From positions 33,931,298 to 33,995,297 of the forward strand of contig CM060307.1 in the NCBI GenBank assembly GCA_030674185.1: a stretch of 64,000 bases of DNA, given 5' to 3'. The notes below the pieces were generated by a model. The model made no database searches, was not told the DNA's origin, and was given only the letters and a program-made list of their open reading frames with translations. Of this stretch, positions 21,531 to 32,585 are shown piece after piece. The position numbers and the translations under genes were made by a program. The stretch comes from Monoplex corrugatus. Taxonomy: Eukaryota; Mollusca; Gastropoda; Littorinimorpha; Ranellidae. Positions within the stretch are counted from its first letter, which is position 1. Each line of letters opens with the position of its first letter.

Positions 21531-21861
21531 TTTTCAGGGTTTACTCCCTTAGCCGTATTCTCTCCCGAGATGTCCGCAAGGCAGTGGAGCTATTTACCCA
21601 TAGCTGGGGGTCTGGTTCGTGGGCACCAGGGCATACCCACAAGCCGGTGGGCCTGCGTGCCGCATGTCTGGTGGCCAGACCTCCTTTGAGTCCCTCGAGA
21701 TTTAAAAAAGATGGGCATTTAGACACTTAAATCTGTTGACGTGGGAAGGTGGCAAAAACCCCACCCTTTACCCCTCAGACAGGAGGTAGCTTACCCAGGC
21801 AGGATCGAATCCCAGACCTTCAGATTGGAAGCGTGATGTCTTTCACACTTCTACCGCGCCT
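21525..21861 (-). mobile_element. tRNA-derived SINE, unit 3 copy
   Basis: Head ends at 21861; B box (GGATTCGATCC) at about 21802-21812. Same element as 2706-3041. Confidence 0.6.
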
Positions 21862-22471
21862 ATCGATTTCAATGTCTTGTTAAATACCATTATTAAATTT
21901 TTAGCCACATAGTGGCAACAACAATGGTCTTTTCTTGTTGTGTTTCGGCGGATCGATAACAATTACGGGACTGTCACGGTGACCTAAGCTCATTGCCAAA
22001 GGTTCGATTGGTGGTCATTGTTGAAGGTTCCTTTGGTGGTGACCGGTTCCGTTAACAACATACCTCCCCTGACCTCCCCCCCCCCCCACACACACACCCA
22101 GTACTGACATATTTGAACTGGAAACCTACCCGACCGCCCACAGTGCTTTGTAGGCCTTGTTGAAAATAGCCAAAGGTGGTTGACCCTGCTGTATACCAGC
22201 GTAGTAGTGTCCAGCAGTTGAAGTAAACAGATTTGTAGCAGACTTGGATTGCCTACGTTTGACCAGAGGAACAGTGTAAGAAGACTTGGTGTAAAATTTT
22301 ACATGTGTATGTCTTGGGAAGGTTGTTTTTTGTGATATCAAGACTGGACCTAAAAGCAAAGCACTGCAGTTCCTTGCTTGCCGCTAACACAGCTGTCGCT
22401 GATCTCCAGAATAGGCCTACATGTAATGTATGAAAATTAACCTATATGTCTTTTTTTGTGTTTTTGTCCAG
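21862..22471. other. Non-coding stretch upstream of putative exon, unit 3
   Basis: Counterpart of 3042-3633, with a poly-C tract near 22077-22087 and the GGCCTA insertion present near 22412. No feature is recognised. Confidence 0.4.
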
Positions 22472-22567
22472 GAAAGAGACAACTGTTAAGCTGAGTATCA
22501 ATTCCGCTTACAGCACTACATAGGACGTACGCTTTGTGTTTACTCATTGCTGACAACCTTCACTGAG
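22472..22567 (+). other. Putative 5' UTR exon of paralogue 3
   Basis: GTTTTTGTCCAG acceptor and CACTGAG|GTAATG donor; 96 bp, one base shorter than in the other units. Confidence 0.35.
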
Positions 22568-22626
22568 GTAATGATTTAATTTAACTGATGATTGAAGCTC
22601 GTGTGTGGGATAGTGGTGGTGTGTTG

Positions 22627-22718
22627 ATCTCTCTCTCTCTTCTGTTTTTGTCTCTCTGTCTCTCTGTATCTGTTTCTGTCTGTCTGTCTGTCTCTCTGTC
22701 TCTGTTTCTGTCTGTTAC

Positions 22719-22774
<56 letters not shown>

Positions 22775-22790
22775 CCTTTCTCTCTCTTCA
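22627..22790. repeat. (CT)n microsatellite, unit 3
   Basis: CT with TCTG variants, then pure CT. Counterpart of 3791-3945. Confidence 0.9.
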
Positions 22791-22924
22791 GTCCTCTGAA
22801 AACCACTTGCACGTTTGACTCAAACTTAGAACTAAGGATTCTACCCTAAAATGAGACCAGTATGACAAAAGAATATTCTTTAATATTACTATTATCATTC
22901 TTATTACCATAACTGATGTTATAA

Positions 22925-23139
22925 TTATCATCATCATCATCCATTTATCATCATCATCATCATCATTATTATTATTATTGTTACATGTTATTATTAATAC
23001 TATTGTTGTTGTTATTATTAATGTTGTTGTTATTGTCATAACTGTCATCGTGGTTGTCATTGTTATTACGATATTGTCTATTGCCATTATTATCAATATC
23101 TTTGTCTTTACTATTGCCATTATTATCATTATCTTTGTA
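22925..23139. repeat. Trinucleotide-rich tract, unit 3
   Basis: (ATC)n/(ATT)n/(GTT)n, counterpart of 4060-4285. Confidence 0.75.
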
Positions 23140-23545
23140 GTCCTCTGTCCTCAGCCACCATGCAAGTCCGTCCAATATTTTATCCCTGGGTCTATCTGGT
23201 GTTCTCTTTCCCTCCATCGGTCCTTTTGTGATCAGGTGCTCTAATTCCCCTTTCCTCATAAAATGGCCTCTAAAGGTTGCTTGTCTTTGTCTAATCTTCT
23301 TTACCAATGATCTTCTTGTGTCTGCCTCCACCAAGACTGTCTCATTTGTTTTCTTTGGTGTCCATGGAACTCGCAATATTCTCCTTCGCGACATAAAGGC
23401 CACGGTCAACGCTCACAACCGTATAACAGTATCGGTTCTATACATGTAACATTCAAGAGATGGTTGGAAGTCCATGGTCGCCAACGCCATGTGGCAGGAC
23501 ACCTGATGATGATGATGATGAACATTCAAGAACTATCTTCCTGAT
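23140..23545 (-). mobile_element. Truncated RTE C-terminal fragment, unit 3
   Basis: VPWTPKKTNETVLVEADTRR, FRGHFMRKGELEHL and GKRTPDRPRDKILDGL on the minus strand. Interrupted at 23458-23520 by a 63-bp RTE tail insertion in the opposite orientation. Confidence 0.8.
23458..23520 (+). mobile_element. 63-bp RTE 3'-tail insertion with target duplication
   Basis: Only the last ~45 coding bases of an RTE (..GGAAGTCCATGGTCGCC.. to the stop region) and a (GATGAT)n tail. It is flanked by AACATTCAAG at 23448-23457 and again at 23521-23530. The empty site is present in units 1, 2 and 4. This is an extreme 5' truncation of the resident LINE family, inserted after unit 3 arose. Confidence 0.85.
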
Positions 23546-23625
23546 GTTAGTTGATAGGCATTTGTTGGTGTGATGGAATTAAAAAATATATACATGGCTT
23601 ATGTCACTCTCTCATCTCGTAAATG

Positions 23626-23680
<55 letters not shown>

Positions 23681-23898
23681 TCTTCTCTCTCTCTCTCTCT
23701 CTCCCTCCCCATCTCTCCTCCCTCCTCGTTCTCACTCTCACCCTCTCTCTCTCTTTCTCTATCTCCTGCCCCCTTCCCCTCTGTCTCTCTTCCCCTCCCC
23801 CTTCTCTCTCTTCTCCCTCCCCCTCTCGTTCTCCCCTCTTTCTTCCTTTCCCCTGCCCCTCTCTTTCATATCCCTTCCCTCTCTCTCTCTCCCTTCCC

Positions 23899-23948
<50 letters not shown>

Positions 23949-23975
23949 ATGTGTATATGTGTATGTGTGTTCCAG
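23626..23975 (+). repeat. Polypyrimidine tract plus 3' splice site, unit 3
   Basis: About 320 bp of CT/CCCT sequence, a short GT stretch and TGTGTTCCAG ending at 23975. It is the longest of the three intron-end tracts. Confidence 0.7.
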
Positions 23976-23998
23976 GATTCACTTAGTTCCTTGTTGAC

Positions 23999-24661
23999 AT
24001 GGATAAAATCATTTTGGAAAATATGCTTCATTACTTGGAGGAAGAATTTTATTTCAATATGGACATTCAATTCATGCTGCGAAACGAAGAATACAACAAC
24101 GCTGTCTTCTTTACGCAGCAAACCACAAAGCACAAACAGAAACGCTGGGAGTTTCTGCTCACGTCCTTGGTTGATGATTTTTGCGGAAATGGCCTAAATA
24201 CGTCGACGCAGGAGGATTTCTTGGCTACGCTGGTCAGAATGATGTATCCAAGAGCTTCTAGCCACTGTGCACACCTTATCTTCCGACTGTTTGCCACAGC
24301 CATCACCAATAACAAGCTGGAACAGGCCAGACTTCTGTACGAGACTGGTGCCATCAGCAGCAATCATCTGGCCGAGCTACCTAATCAAGACAAAATCCAA
24401 GGGATGCTGAATGGAGACGAGAACAGTCCTATGGCAACATTTCTTCGCTCGGTGGTAAGGCAGCCTCGCAGTTTGCAGTCTGCAGCTTCGATTAAAGTGT
24501 CCACACTTCTGGGAGATGATATTCGGAGAAGAGAGGACAGCGCTAAGAGTCTAGGACTTCCTGACGCTGCTTACGATGAAGTTGTGTTCAACAGAGCAAT
24601 CTTTGATTATCAGACTGCAGTCCGTTTGAAACGAATAAATGATGAAGAGAATCGACGTTAA
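23999..24661 (+). CDS. SOCS-box-like protein, paralogue 3 (220 aa, intact)
   Basis: The first ATG after the splice acceptor (23975) opens 220 codons to TAA. Layout: variable N-terminus (residues 1-65), a conserved middle (FLATLVRMMYPRASSHCAHL), an ankyrin-like LEQARLLYETGA at ~105-117, and a C-terminal block 156-220 with PRSLQSAASIKV and GLPDAAYDEVVF that fits a divergent SOCS box (Ala for the BC-box Cys). Against paralogue 2 I count about 21 differences in the first 70 residues but about 10 in the last 150. A SOCS-type ubiquitin-ligase adaptor role is inference; the protein could be a lineage-specific family of unknown function. The 3' flank is cut by the transposon at 24765. Confidence 0.7.
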   Translation: MDKIILENMLHYLEEEFYFNMDIQFMLRNEEYNNAVFFTQQTTKHKQKRWEFLLTSLVDDFCGNGLNTSTQEDFLATLVRMMYPRASSHCAHLIFRLFATAITNNKLEQARLLYETGAISSNHLAELPNQDKIQGMLNGDENSPMATFLRSVVRQPRSLQSAASIKVSTLLGDDIRRREDSAKSLGLPDAAYDEVVFNRAIFDYQTAVRLKRINDEENRR

Positions 24662-24764
24662 AGCCTAAAACATTGTCCTCTGACGCTCAAGGAATATGCA
24701 TGATAAACTGCCGTACTCTTTGGCTGTGAAGGATCATTGGGGACATTGGGATAAGCACTACAAG

Positions 24765-27700
24765 TAGTCCGGTTGCCATTTGATGATTTTTAGCATGACC
24801 CAAAAATATAGTACTCATAATTGATCTCAGCGGTTTTGAGCTATTTAGTGTCCATATATAACATCCAACTGATGCCACCCTGACACTGTTGAGCATTTTG
24901 AAAAATCCAACATGGCCGCCAAGATGGCGGCCTGAATTTTTAAAGTAAGTGATATGACATTCTTGGTAATGCAGAACGCTATTTTTTGAGACTGACTGCC
25001 CAAACTTATTATGCAGAAATGATCTTGAAACCCAAAAACGTTTTAGTAAATGTGCGTATGTTTACATTTCCAAGAAGGCCGCCAATATGGCGGCTGAAAG
25101 TAAGCGAGTAATGGCACATGTTCAGTTTTTCACACAAGTCGATAGTTTTTGCGACATACCAGCATGAAATATTTCCTGTTTGACTTTCAAACACATACAA
25201 TACATTTGAAATATATCTTAATGCCTGATTGTATGTTTATAACATAAAAATGGCTGCCAAATTTAGACAATCTTTTAACCGGGAGGACATCAAACATTCC
25301 TTTCTTTGGTTCGTTAAGGAATGGGGAATGGGTGGGGTCTGATTTCTTTTATAATAAAGTAGAATTGTACCTGACTGTAAATTACATAAAATATAAACAG
25401 AATAAGCAGCGTTAACATTACATATTCAGAAAACTATCACAGAAACACAGGAACAGGAGCAAAGACATGTCACTTGGATGACACGTAAAAGCCATAACGT
25501 CACTACACAGTCATGATGTGTTATGACAGTACTTGTTTTGTTTGGAGTAATGCAGTTATGACATACAAAATGCGGCAAAATGTTTGATTTGTTTGGATCT
25601 ATGAATCAAGCGCAAAGCAGCTACATAGTACTTGTGGAGTCAGGTTCTTCTTCTTCATCGTCTTCTCTTTCAAGGGCATCAGCGCGTTTGGTCCATGGAT
25701 TCTTACAATTTTCATTTAGGTAACATTTACAAAAGACAGTACATGTCATTTGTGCAGTGGCACATCCACATCGTGTTGCTGAACAGGATTCAAAATTTGC
25801 AGCACCTCAGCAGGTGCAGGCTTCAACTCCAGGAGGTAATCTGACCGTCAGTAAAGTTGTGTCAGCCTTGTGCCACCCAAAATCCGTTGGACAGACATTT
25901 AGAGGATCAGGATCCAGTGCTCCTTTCCAGATGCATTCCTGCAGATGTGCACGTTTCACATTCTCATTAAAGGTTGCTTCTGTTGGTGGCAGTGATCTTA
26001 GCTGCTTTTCTTGATGTTTTCAAGAGCTATGCTTCAAACCTGATCTTGAACATTTCTGTGGTTTTGCAGCCATAGCAAGCACCAATAAACCGAGTACATT
26101 GCTGGATGACGTGACTGAAATCAGCATCTGGTACCCGAAGCTGTCGAGTGAAAATCCTTTTTGAAGAATTTTCAAAACTTTTCCAATGCCCCACGTGTAA
26201 GCCACTGTATCACAGCCTGAGAGTGCGTGTGCTGCCAAAAGATCAGGGTAGATATCTTCATGCTTTCTGACTGTCTCAGATATGTCACATGTTGTTTTCT
26301 GGGAGGTAATGCCTTCCATCACAACAGCAGCCGTGATCCTTTGAGACAGATAATAATGCAGGAGCAAAACAAACACATCTGTATTATCTGAAACAGTCTT
26401 GATGGAGGTGTGTCCTTTTTGTGTTGCCCACACCATCTGTTGAGCTAAAATAACATCAGCTTCTTCATGCGTGGTTCACATATCATCAGCTAGAGATGAG
26501 ATGCCGTTCTTGGCTTCTGTTGGGATGGGATCATGAGATGTCACTACGAGTTTGTGCTGAAGGATTCCTTGAACCTGAAGATCAAGTACCTTTTTCAGTA
26601 ATTGTTCGCAGATGATGGCAATAATGGGTGTTTAGTTGTCAGTCACTGTCAGGGTTACGTTTTGAGAAGGCAGAGGGTGTCTGGCTTGAGCTGGTGACGC
26701 CTTGTTGCTGTTTCCGCAGCTCGGGAGGATCTGGTGGTGCTCTTTATGCTGAATGGATAGTATATATCAAATACAAGATAAACATCACTCTCTTTTAGTT
26801 TGGTAATGATGAAGTTCAAGAAGTTTGTACAGAACCTTAGGATGGCCAGTAGACAGTCCACAGCACTGCACAGCCATCTATGATGACAACATCAACCTTC
26901 TGGCACGTACGAGTGGACTGATCAGACTGCAGAGTTCGTTTCAGTACAGACTTGATGTGGAAGGTCTCAGGAGCCCATTGTCTGTAAACATGGAAGTTGG
27001 AATGGGTACAAGCTCATGTTGAAATAAATTTTCGAGATCAAGAATTCTTGTGCTCATCAGACCCATGATTCTGCTGTAGATGAGTTCTGTGTCAAACATG
27101 GTTCCAGATCCTTTTTTCATCGTTTTTTTCTAACAGCCATGGTGATGATCTTCGAACTTAGGGAATTATTGAACCCTTCTGGCCAGGTTCTTTCAAACTC
27201 TTGCATCTGTGTGATCCCCAGATCCAAGGCTTTGTCAACGTTGACGTTCTGATTGGAGATCATTCCAGTAGCGATGTTAACAATGCAGCTGTCTGTATGA
27301 TCATTTAGATTGAGTGGGTTGATGCATGTTTGAAGTTTCTTTTGAATTTTTTCTCTGTCTTTGGCATCAAACTGAATCCGTGCTGCCATTTCTTCTTTGT
27401 GGAATGTGACATTCTGTGGTTCAGTGTTTTTCCGTTCCTGAATTTGAGATGTCTTTGATCAGCTGACTTTAAGTGTGGAGACTGAGTGCCCATCTGGCTT
27501 GTGCACCAGGATGGAGGGTGATGCCGATCAAACCACCTGGACCATGCCCACACCTCATGAAGGTGGACTCGATGTACATATCTGACCAGATGCTGTGCCA
27601 GATTTATGGCGCATTACATGCTCTCCTTTAAGAAAACGCTCAAGGGCCTCTTCTGGCAGGCGTTCTATAGATCTCAAATAATACAGGCTGTATCTGGCAT

Positions 27701-29923
27701 AATTCCAATGACCTGCTGCAAAAATGTATGGTAACATGGCTGCAACTGCCACCAGATGTAACGGCCTGTCTCCTTCTCTTTCAGCCTGACAAACAGCATG
27801 CTAATGAAGACAGGTTTGATGAATGAGACTGTCAACCCATAGCTTTGTGGTTCTACTCTTGGCTGAGGCATTTTCCAGCAGGGTCATGAGCTCACTGTGC
27901 TCAGTGACTTCGGTCAAATTTTCACGAAGTAATTCTTCTGTTACCATTCTCGATGCTCGGCAGTTCTGCGGAAACTTCTTCCCACTCAGCATGTTTGGTA
28001 CTCCTCCAAAAGCTGCTTTCATCACCTCCTCAAGGCCAGAGTTTGCCATCAAGTGCCAATGCATCCCACAAAACTCATGAGCATGTGCAATCCACCCAGT
28101 CGAGGAATGAATTGCTGAACATTTCCGGATGTACCCATAGCACATTGATCATGATTCTGTAGAGTTGTTGGTCAGCTGTGAAGGCAGTGAAACTCTGTCC
28201 TGACTGCTTCGTGATTCTCTGGGCCTCAATCATTGTTGTCATCATTGTTGTTGGGTCTGAAGGTGTCATGTCAATCAAGGGCCGGTACACAGTTTTATAG
28301 CTGGTTTGACTTCATGACCATGTTCACGTGCATGTTTTGTATTGAAGTCTGCAAATTCTGGCGTTGACTCATGTTCTGTGACATGTTTGGAAAAGTCGAA
28401 AACCAAATCATTTGCCCTTCTGAGCGAAATATTCTGCCTTGTCAGGATTTTCAGTGGCAGAACTGTGTGGCTGTGCACTGCTGGGGGCATGGCAGGTTTT
28501 TTCGATCCCTTGAAGATATGAATTGGAGATTTTGGTGCAACTGGAGTCTGCAATTTAAGTTTACTTATCCGTTTGATTTCTTCTTCCTACTCCTCAGAAT
28601 CTGGCGTATTTCATTTGACTGGCTTTGTGTGAGCAAAAGAGCAAGTGCATGTGTAGATTTAGGGTCATTTTGACAAGAGATTTAGCGTCAGAGTTGTCAC
28701 CAATAGCTTGCACAAGACCTTTGCTGGCGTCTAGTGTTGTCCTGTTGTCAGTTTCAATCTCAGTGTGCGCTGCTGATGATGCTTTAAATCTTATAACTTC
28801 GTCATACGAACACATGATACCAAAGTCATACATGGTTTGAAGCAGGTAGTTTTGCCGTACAAGCACACCCAGTGCCACCTGTAACAGAGTGGGTGTGTTA
28901 GTGATGGAAGCAGTGACAATGCTATTCTGTATGTTTTCACAAATTTTCCTTTAACTGCATTCTCTGGACCTGAAAAATACAAAACAGTAAAATGCATTTA
29001 AGACATGTATATTTTCCCATAGTTCCTTTTAGTACTGCTCTTTAACTTCATCTGACAAATATGAACAGCATGGTTTCAGTTTATAGGAGTTATCGTGCTC
29101 TCATCATAACAAATATTATTTGCAAGTAACAGACTTGTTGACAGTGCATTCAGTTAATGAGTACAAAAAATGAACAAGTGTTCGAACTTAGAATAAACTT
29201 TACAAGCAATTCAAACAATAAATAACGCGTAAACAGCTAGCTATGACATGGGTTGTCAAGATCGGAAAAAGAAACATAAATCAAAACAAAACAAAACAGA
29301 AAAACAGTTAGGCCTACACTCATTTTATGACTGAATGCGTTGTCGCGGAAAGTTCCATTTCAAAGTAATTGACGATAACGTAGCACGCTACAGCTGGCCT
29401 GTGGGTCGACGCCGTTTAGAATTTGGGCTCGGTTAAACAAATCCCCACGGTAGATTTCTAATCAAGCAAAATATATGTCTGTAGAAAGATGCCTGTTGGG
29501 TTTAAAAGTTCTGTTTTCAGACTTTGATAAACACAGAAGTATAGACATGTACTAAAAGTTACAAACAACAGCTGTGCAATTAAAAATACTGCATACAAAG
29601 ACTCGGCTGATATACGGTATCCGGTCTCTCTCAGAAATGGGAGGCGGAAGTCTCGACACCGGTAACACCGGACACCGCATTCCTGAGATGTTGCAGCTGA
29701 TAAGCCGCGGGACTGGGTCAACGCGCCGTATGGTGTACCGTGTGGGCTTTGGAGGAAGAACGCTTATTTTTATTTTTATTTATTTAATTTTGTTGAAAAA
29801 TGCTCAATGATGACAAGGTGGCATCAGTCGGATATTTAATGTACATATATTAAAGAACCCAAAACCGCTGAAAACAATTATGTGGACGCTCTGAAGAGGT
29901 GCCAGTGGCTTTCTGCCGGACTA
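24765..29923. mobile_element. 5159-bp TIR transposon with 3-bp target duplication
   Basis: The left end reads TAGTCCGGTTGCC and the right end CCGGACTA, an 8-bp perfect inverted terminus with weak matches inward. AAG flanks both sides (24762-24764 and 29924-29926). The uninterrupted site GCAAGGTCTATATTGCAG exists in units 1 and 2, which fixes the boundaries exactly. The left ~550 bp holds short palindromes such as GGCCGCCAAGATGGCGGCC near 24914. Inside is a decayed minus-strand gene (25621-28878). Superfamily not assigned. Confidence 0.85.
25621..28878 (-). pseudogene. Large transposon gene with PIN-like and Cys-rich C-terminal parts (decayed)
   Basis: The minus strand reads, in order across changing frames: LGVLVRQNYLL (exon start after CTGTTACAG at 28879), VQAIGDNSD, RPLIDMTPSDPTTMM, LEEVMKAAFGGVPNMLSGKK, MLPYIFAAGHWNYARYSLYY, LKGEHVMRH, FDAKDREKIQKKLQ, SDVYLVFDIYYPFSIKS, SDNTDVFVLLLHYY, LLAAHALSGCDTVA, then a Cys-rich end (CSATRCGCATAQMTC, CKCYLNENC) and an acidic tail to TAG at 25621. 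I recall this block order from multicopy uncharacterised proteins of corals, molluscs and fish. The DTD..GCD pair suggests a PIN/FEN-like nuclease. At least one in-frame stop (near 25810) and several frameshifts show it is dead. An upstream exon may end near 28971. Confidence 0.7.
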
Positions 29924-30045
29924 AAGGTCTATATTGCAGTTTTATGTAGGCCTATTATATTACCAACGCAGTTTTATTTCCATGTATTGAAGGAAGAATC
30001 TTTTAAAATTTGATTTGGCTTTTCTATAAATTGGAGGCGTTGAAT

Positions 30046-30238
30046 TAAGCAGAAAGGTTGTAGTTTCTGTTTATATAGTGGTATAATATGTCTTTGTGTG
30101 TTTGCTTTGGTGTTCGTAGTGGTATGTGGGTAAGTTGTATAATTCAGCAGAAAGGTTGTAGTTTCTGTTTATATAGTGGTTTAATATGTCTTTGTGAGTT
30201 TGCTTTGGTGTTCGTAGTGGTATGTGGGTAAGTTGTAT
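30046..30238. repeat. 98-bp minisatellite, 2 copies (unit 3)
   Basis: AGCAGAAAGG starts at 30048 and 30146. The MITE array that follows the minisatellite in units 1 and 2 is absent here. Confidence 0.85.
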
Positions 30239-30462
30239 TCTGACGAGCAAGCTGTTCTGTTTCAATGTTTCATATGATTTTACAAGCAAGAATATTTCAT
30301 ACATATTTTTACATCAATGAAATTTTTGTTTTGTCCTTCATTTGTATGTTTACTGTGTGAGTTACGTATGGCTGAAAAGTGTTTCTACACCTTTTCCTAA
30401 GTGGCAATGGCCCAAATGAATAAATCATCTGAAGTTTTAAAACTGAAGTCTAAACTAGCTTA

Positions 30463-30465
<3 letters not shown>

Positions 30466-30532
<67 letters not shown>

Positions 30533-30555
30533 GTGTGTGTCGTGTGTTGTGTGTG

Positions 30556-30594
<39 letters not shown>

Positions 30595-30640
30595 TGTGGG
30601 TGTGGTGTGTGTGTGGGTGTGTGTGTGTGTGTGTGTGGTG
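30466..30640. repeat. (GT)n microsatellite, unit 3
   Basis: About 170 bp of GT with TTGTG and GGTG interruptions. Confidence 0.9.
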
Positions 30641-30733
30641 TACTGTGGCAACATCAACAAATCCAGCCAAAGAAGATATTTTCACCATCACCTTTACAAT
30701 GCCATAACCGCAGACGCCAGAACAACATGAAAT

Positions 30734-30915
30734 TTAACCCTTTTACTCCTGCACCCTGTCCACCAGCAGCCTGCATTGTCGACCATGTTAGCAAAGTAAA
30801 AACTTAACCCTTTGACTCCCTCACCTTATCTAGGAAGCTGTGGATGGGGTGAGCGAGTCAAAAGGGTTAAGTTTTTGCTGCTGATGGATAGGGTGCTGGA
30901 GTCAAAGGGTTAAAC
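30734..30915. mobile_element. TTAA MITE array, unit 3
   Basis: TTTAACCCTTTTACTCC to GGAGTCAAAGGGTTAA. Counterpart of 7205-7382. Confidence 0.65.
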
Positions 30916-30987
30916 TCTGTGCTAATGTCTCCCAGTCACCTCAGCGCAAGTGCAAAATGACACAGCACGTTATGCTCGCTCGGTGAC

Positions 30988-31649
30988 CATGATGATGATG
31001 ATGATGATCATCATCAGGTGCCTTGCCATATGGCGTTGGCGATCATGGCCTTCCATCTGTCTCTATCTCTTGTTGCCTCAAGCATATCTTCCACCTTCTT
31101 TGTGTTCAGCCACTCTGCAAGTCCGTCTAATATCTTCTCCTTTGGTCTACCTGGTGCTCTCTTTCCCTCCAGCTTTCCCGTTTTGACCAGGTACTCCAAT
31201 TCCTCTTTCCTCATAAAATGGCCTATAAATGTTGCCTGTCTTTTCCTAATCTTCCTTAATAAATAGTTATGAATGACCTTCTTGTGTCTGCCCCCATCAA
31301 GACTGTCTCGTTTGTTTTCTTTGCTGTCCGTGGAACTCTCAACATTCTTCTTAGAAACCACATGTCGGCTTCCTCAATATTGTACTGGCTTTGCTTGTTG
31401 ACTGTCCACGCCTCACAACCGTATAACAGTATTGGTTCTATATAAGTTATAACATTCAAGAACTCTCTTCCTGATGTTAATTGATAGGCATTTGTTGGTA
31501 AGAATGATTTTCATCCTCTTGAATGCTGTTTTGGCTTGGCCGATTCTGTTGGCTATTTCTGATGTGCAACTGCCGTCTGGTGAAATGATCGTTCCCAGGT
31601 ATTTAAACTGGGACCATGATAGAAGAGCGTTTCTATCAGAAAGCATGAA
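30988..31649 (-). mobile_element. RTE-like LINE 3' end, serving the unit 4 RTE
   Basis: Nearly the same as 7453-8117, including the same frame breaks near 31260 and 31450, so units 1 and 3 share a recent ancestor here. Confidence 0.8.
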
Positions 31650-32585
31650 TACATGTATACATACACTGCTGGATCAGCCACCAATGCTGTACAGTAACCA
31701 ACAGAGGATCTGGTATCTTCCCAGGGACTCAACCACAGCTGCTGATGTTCCTACGGGCATACACTTAAACAACTACCAAGCAGAAACAGTGGCAGTCATA
31801 CCAGCAGTCTGTATGATTCATAGTATAGGTGACACATTCCATCAAATGGTCTTCCTTTCAGTTGCCTTCTGTTCTCCAGACCCCAGAAAATGACCAGCTT
31901 CCCCACCTGACACGGCCTCCCAAAGAGTCAGAGGAATGAGAAAAGTGGTCCTCCAGTGGATCCCTGTTTTACTGTGGGATACCAGGAAAAGACATGCCAG
32001 TTGAGCCCACAAAAACACGATCCCTGGAAGGCCAACCAGACAATAACGTCAGCTACAAGAAAAGGAGCATCATGAGACTAACTCCTTTAACCCTTTGACT
32101 CCCGCACCCTGTCCACCAGCATCCTGCATTGTCAACCATGATAGCAAAGCAAAAACTTAACCTTTGACCCCCTCACCCTATCCACCAGCTTCCTTCCTGC
32201 AGGAGGCTGGTATTAGGGTGAGGGAGTCAAAGGGTTAAGTTTTTGCAGTTGGTGGATAGGGTGTGGGAGTCGAAAAGTTAAGCCACACAGAGAAAGGAAT
32301 GACTATATTTTGTCCAGAGAGCAGCAATTGATCCTGACGAGGTTCCATACTGGCCACAAGCTCATCACCCACAAGAACTGCAAGTTCAAACCGACACCTT
32401 CAGTAATTTGCACCTGTGGTCAATAAGACTAGATGGCTGAAAACATTGCAACAATGTGCCTCTGTCAAGTGCAGCAACTGGAGACATAACAGACAGCAAC
32501 TCCTTTGACCACTAAGCTCCATGGTAACCGACAGGAGCTAGAAAAAAGCCACATTCGTCGCTATGCCGAGATTTCATGTATTTTA
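31650..32585 (+). mobile_element. RNase-H-type LINE relic, unit 3/4 junction
   Basis: Same relic as 8118-9050, with the nested MITE at 32087-32283 and CTCGQ-like zinc-finger remnant near 32411. Confidence 0.6.
32087..32283. mobile_element. TTAA MITE array nested in RNase H relic, unit 3/4
   Basis: TTTAACCCTTTGACTCCCGC to GTCGAAAAGTTAA, with an internal GGAGTCAAAGGGTTAA. Confidence 0.65.

Larger units (their letters stand above)
18822..32357 (+). repeat. Tandem array unit 3 (13.5 kb with insertion)
   Basis: Same layout as unit 1, interrupted just downstream of the gene by a 5159-bp transposon (24765-29923). Without it the unit is about 8.37 kb. Its minisatellite has only two copies. Confidence 0.85.

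Noticed and set aside
24687..24764. Target duplication longer than 3 bp for the 5.16-kb element
   Set aside because: Comparison with the empty site in units 1 and 2 supports only AAG; adjoining bases do not repeat.
26020..26436. Separate small gene for the DNTDVFVLL..SGCDT segment
   Set aside because: It is one block of a larger decayed gene continuing on both sides in other frames.
29458..29810. Small genes in the right part of the 5.16-kb transposon
   Set aside because: Overlapping frames on both strands without recognisable motifs; more likely the 5' non-coding part of the element's gene.
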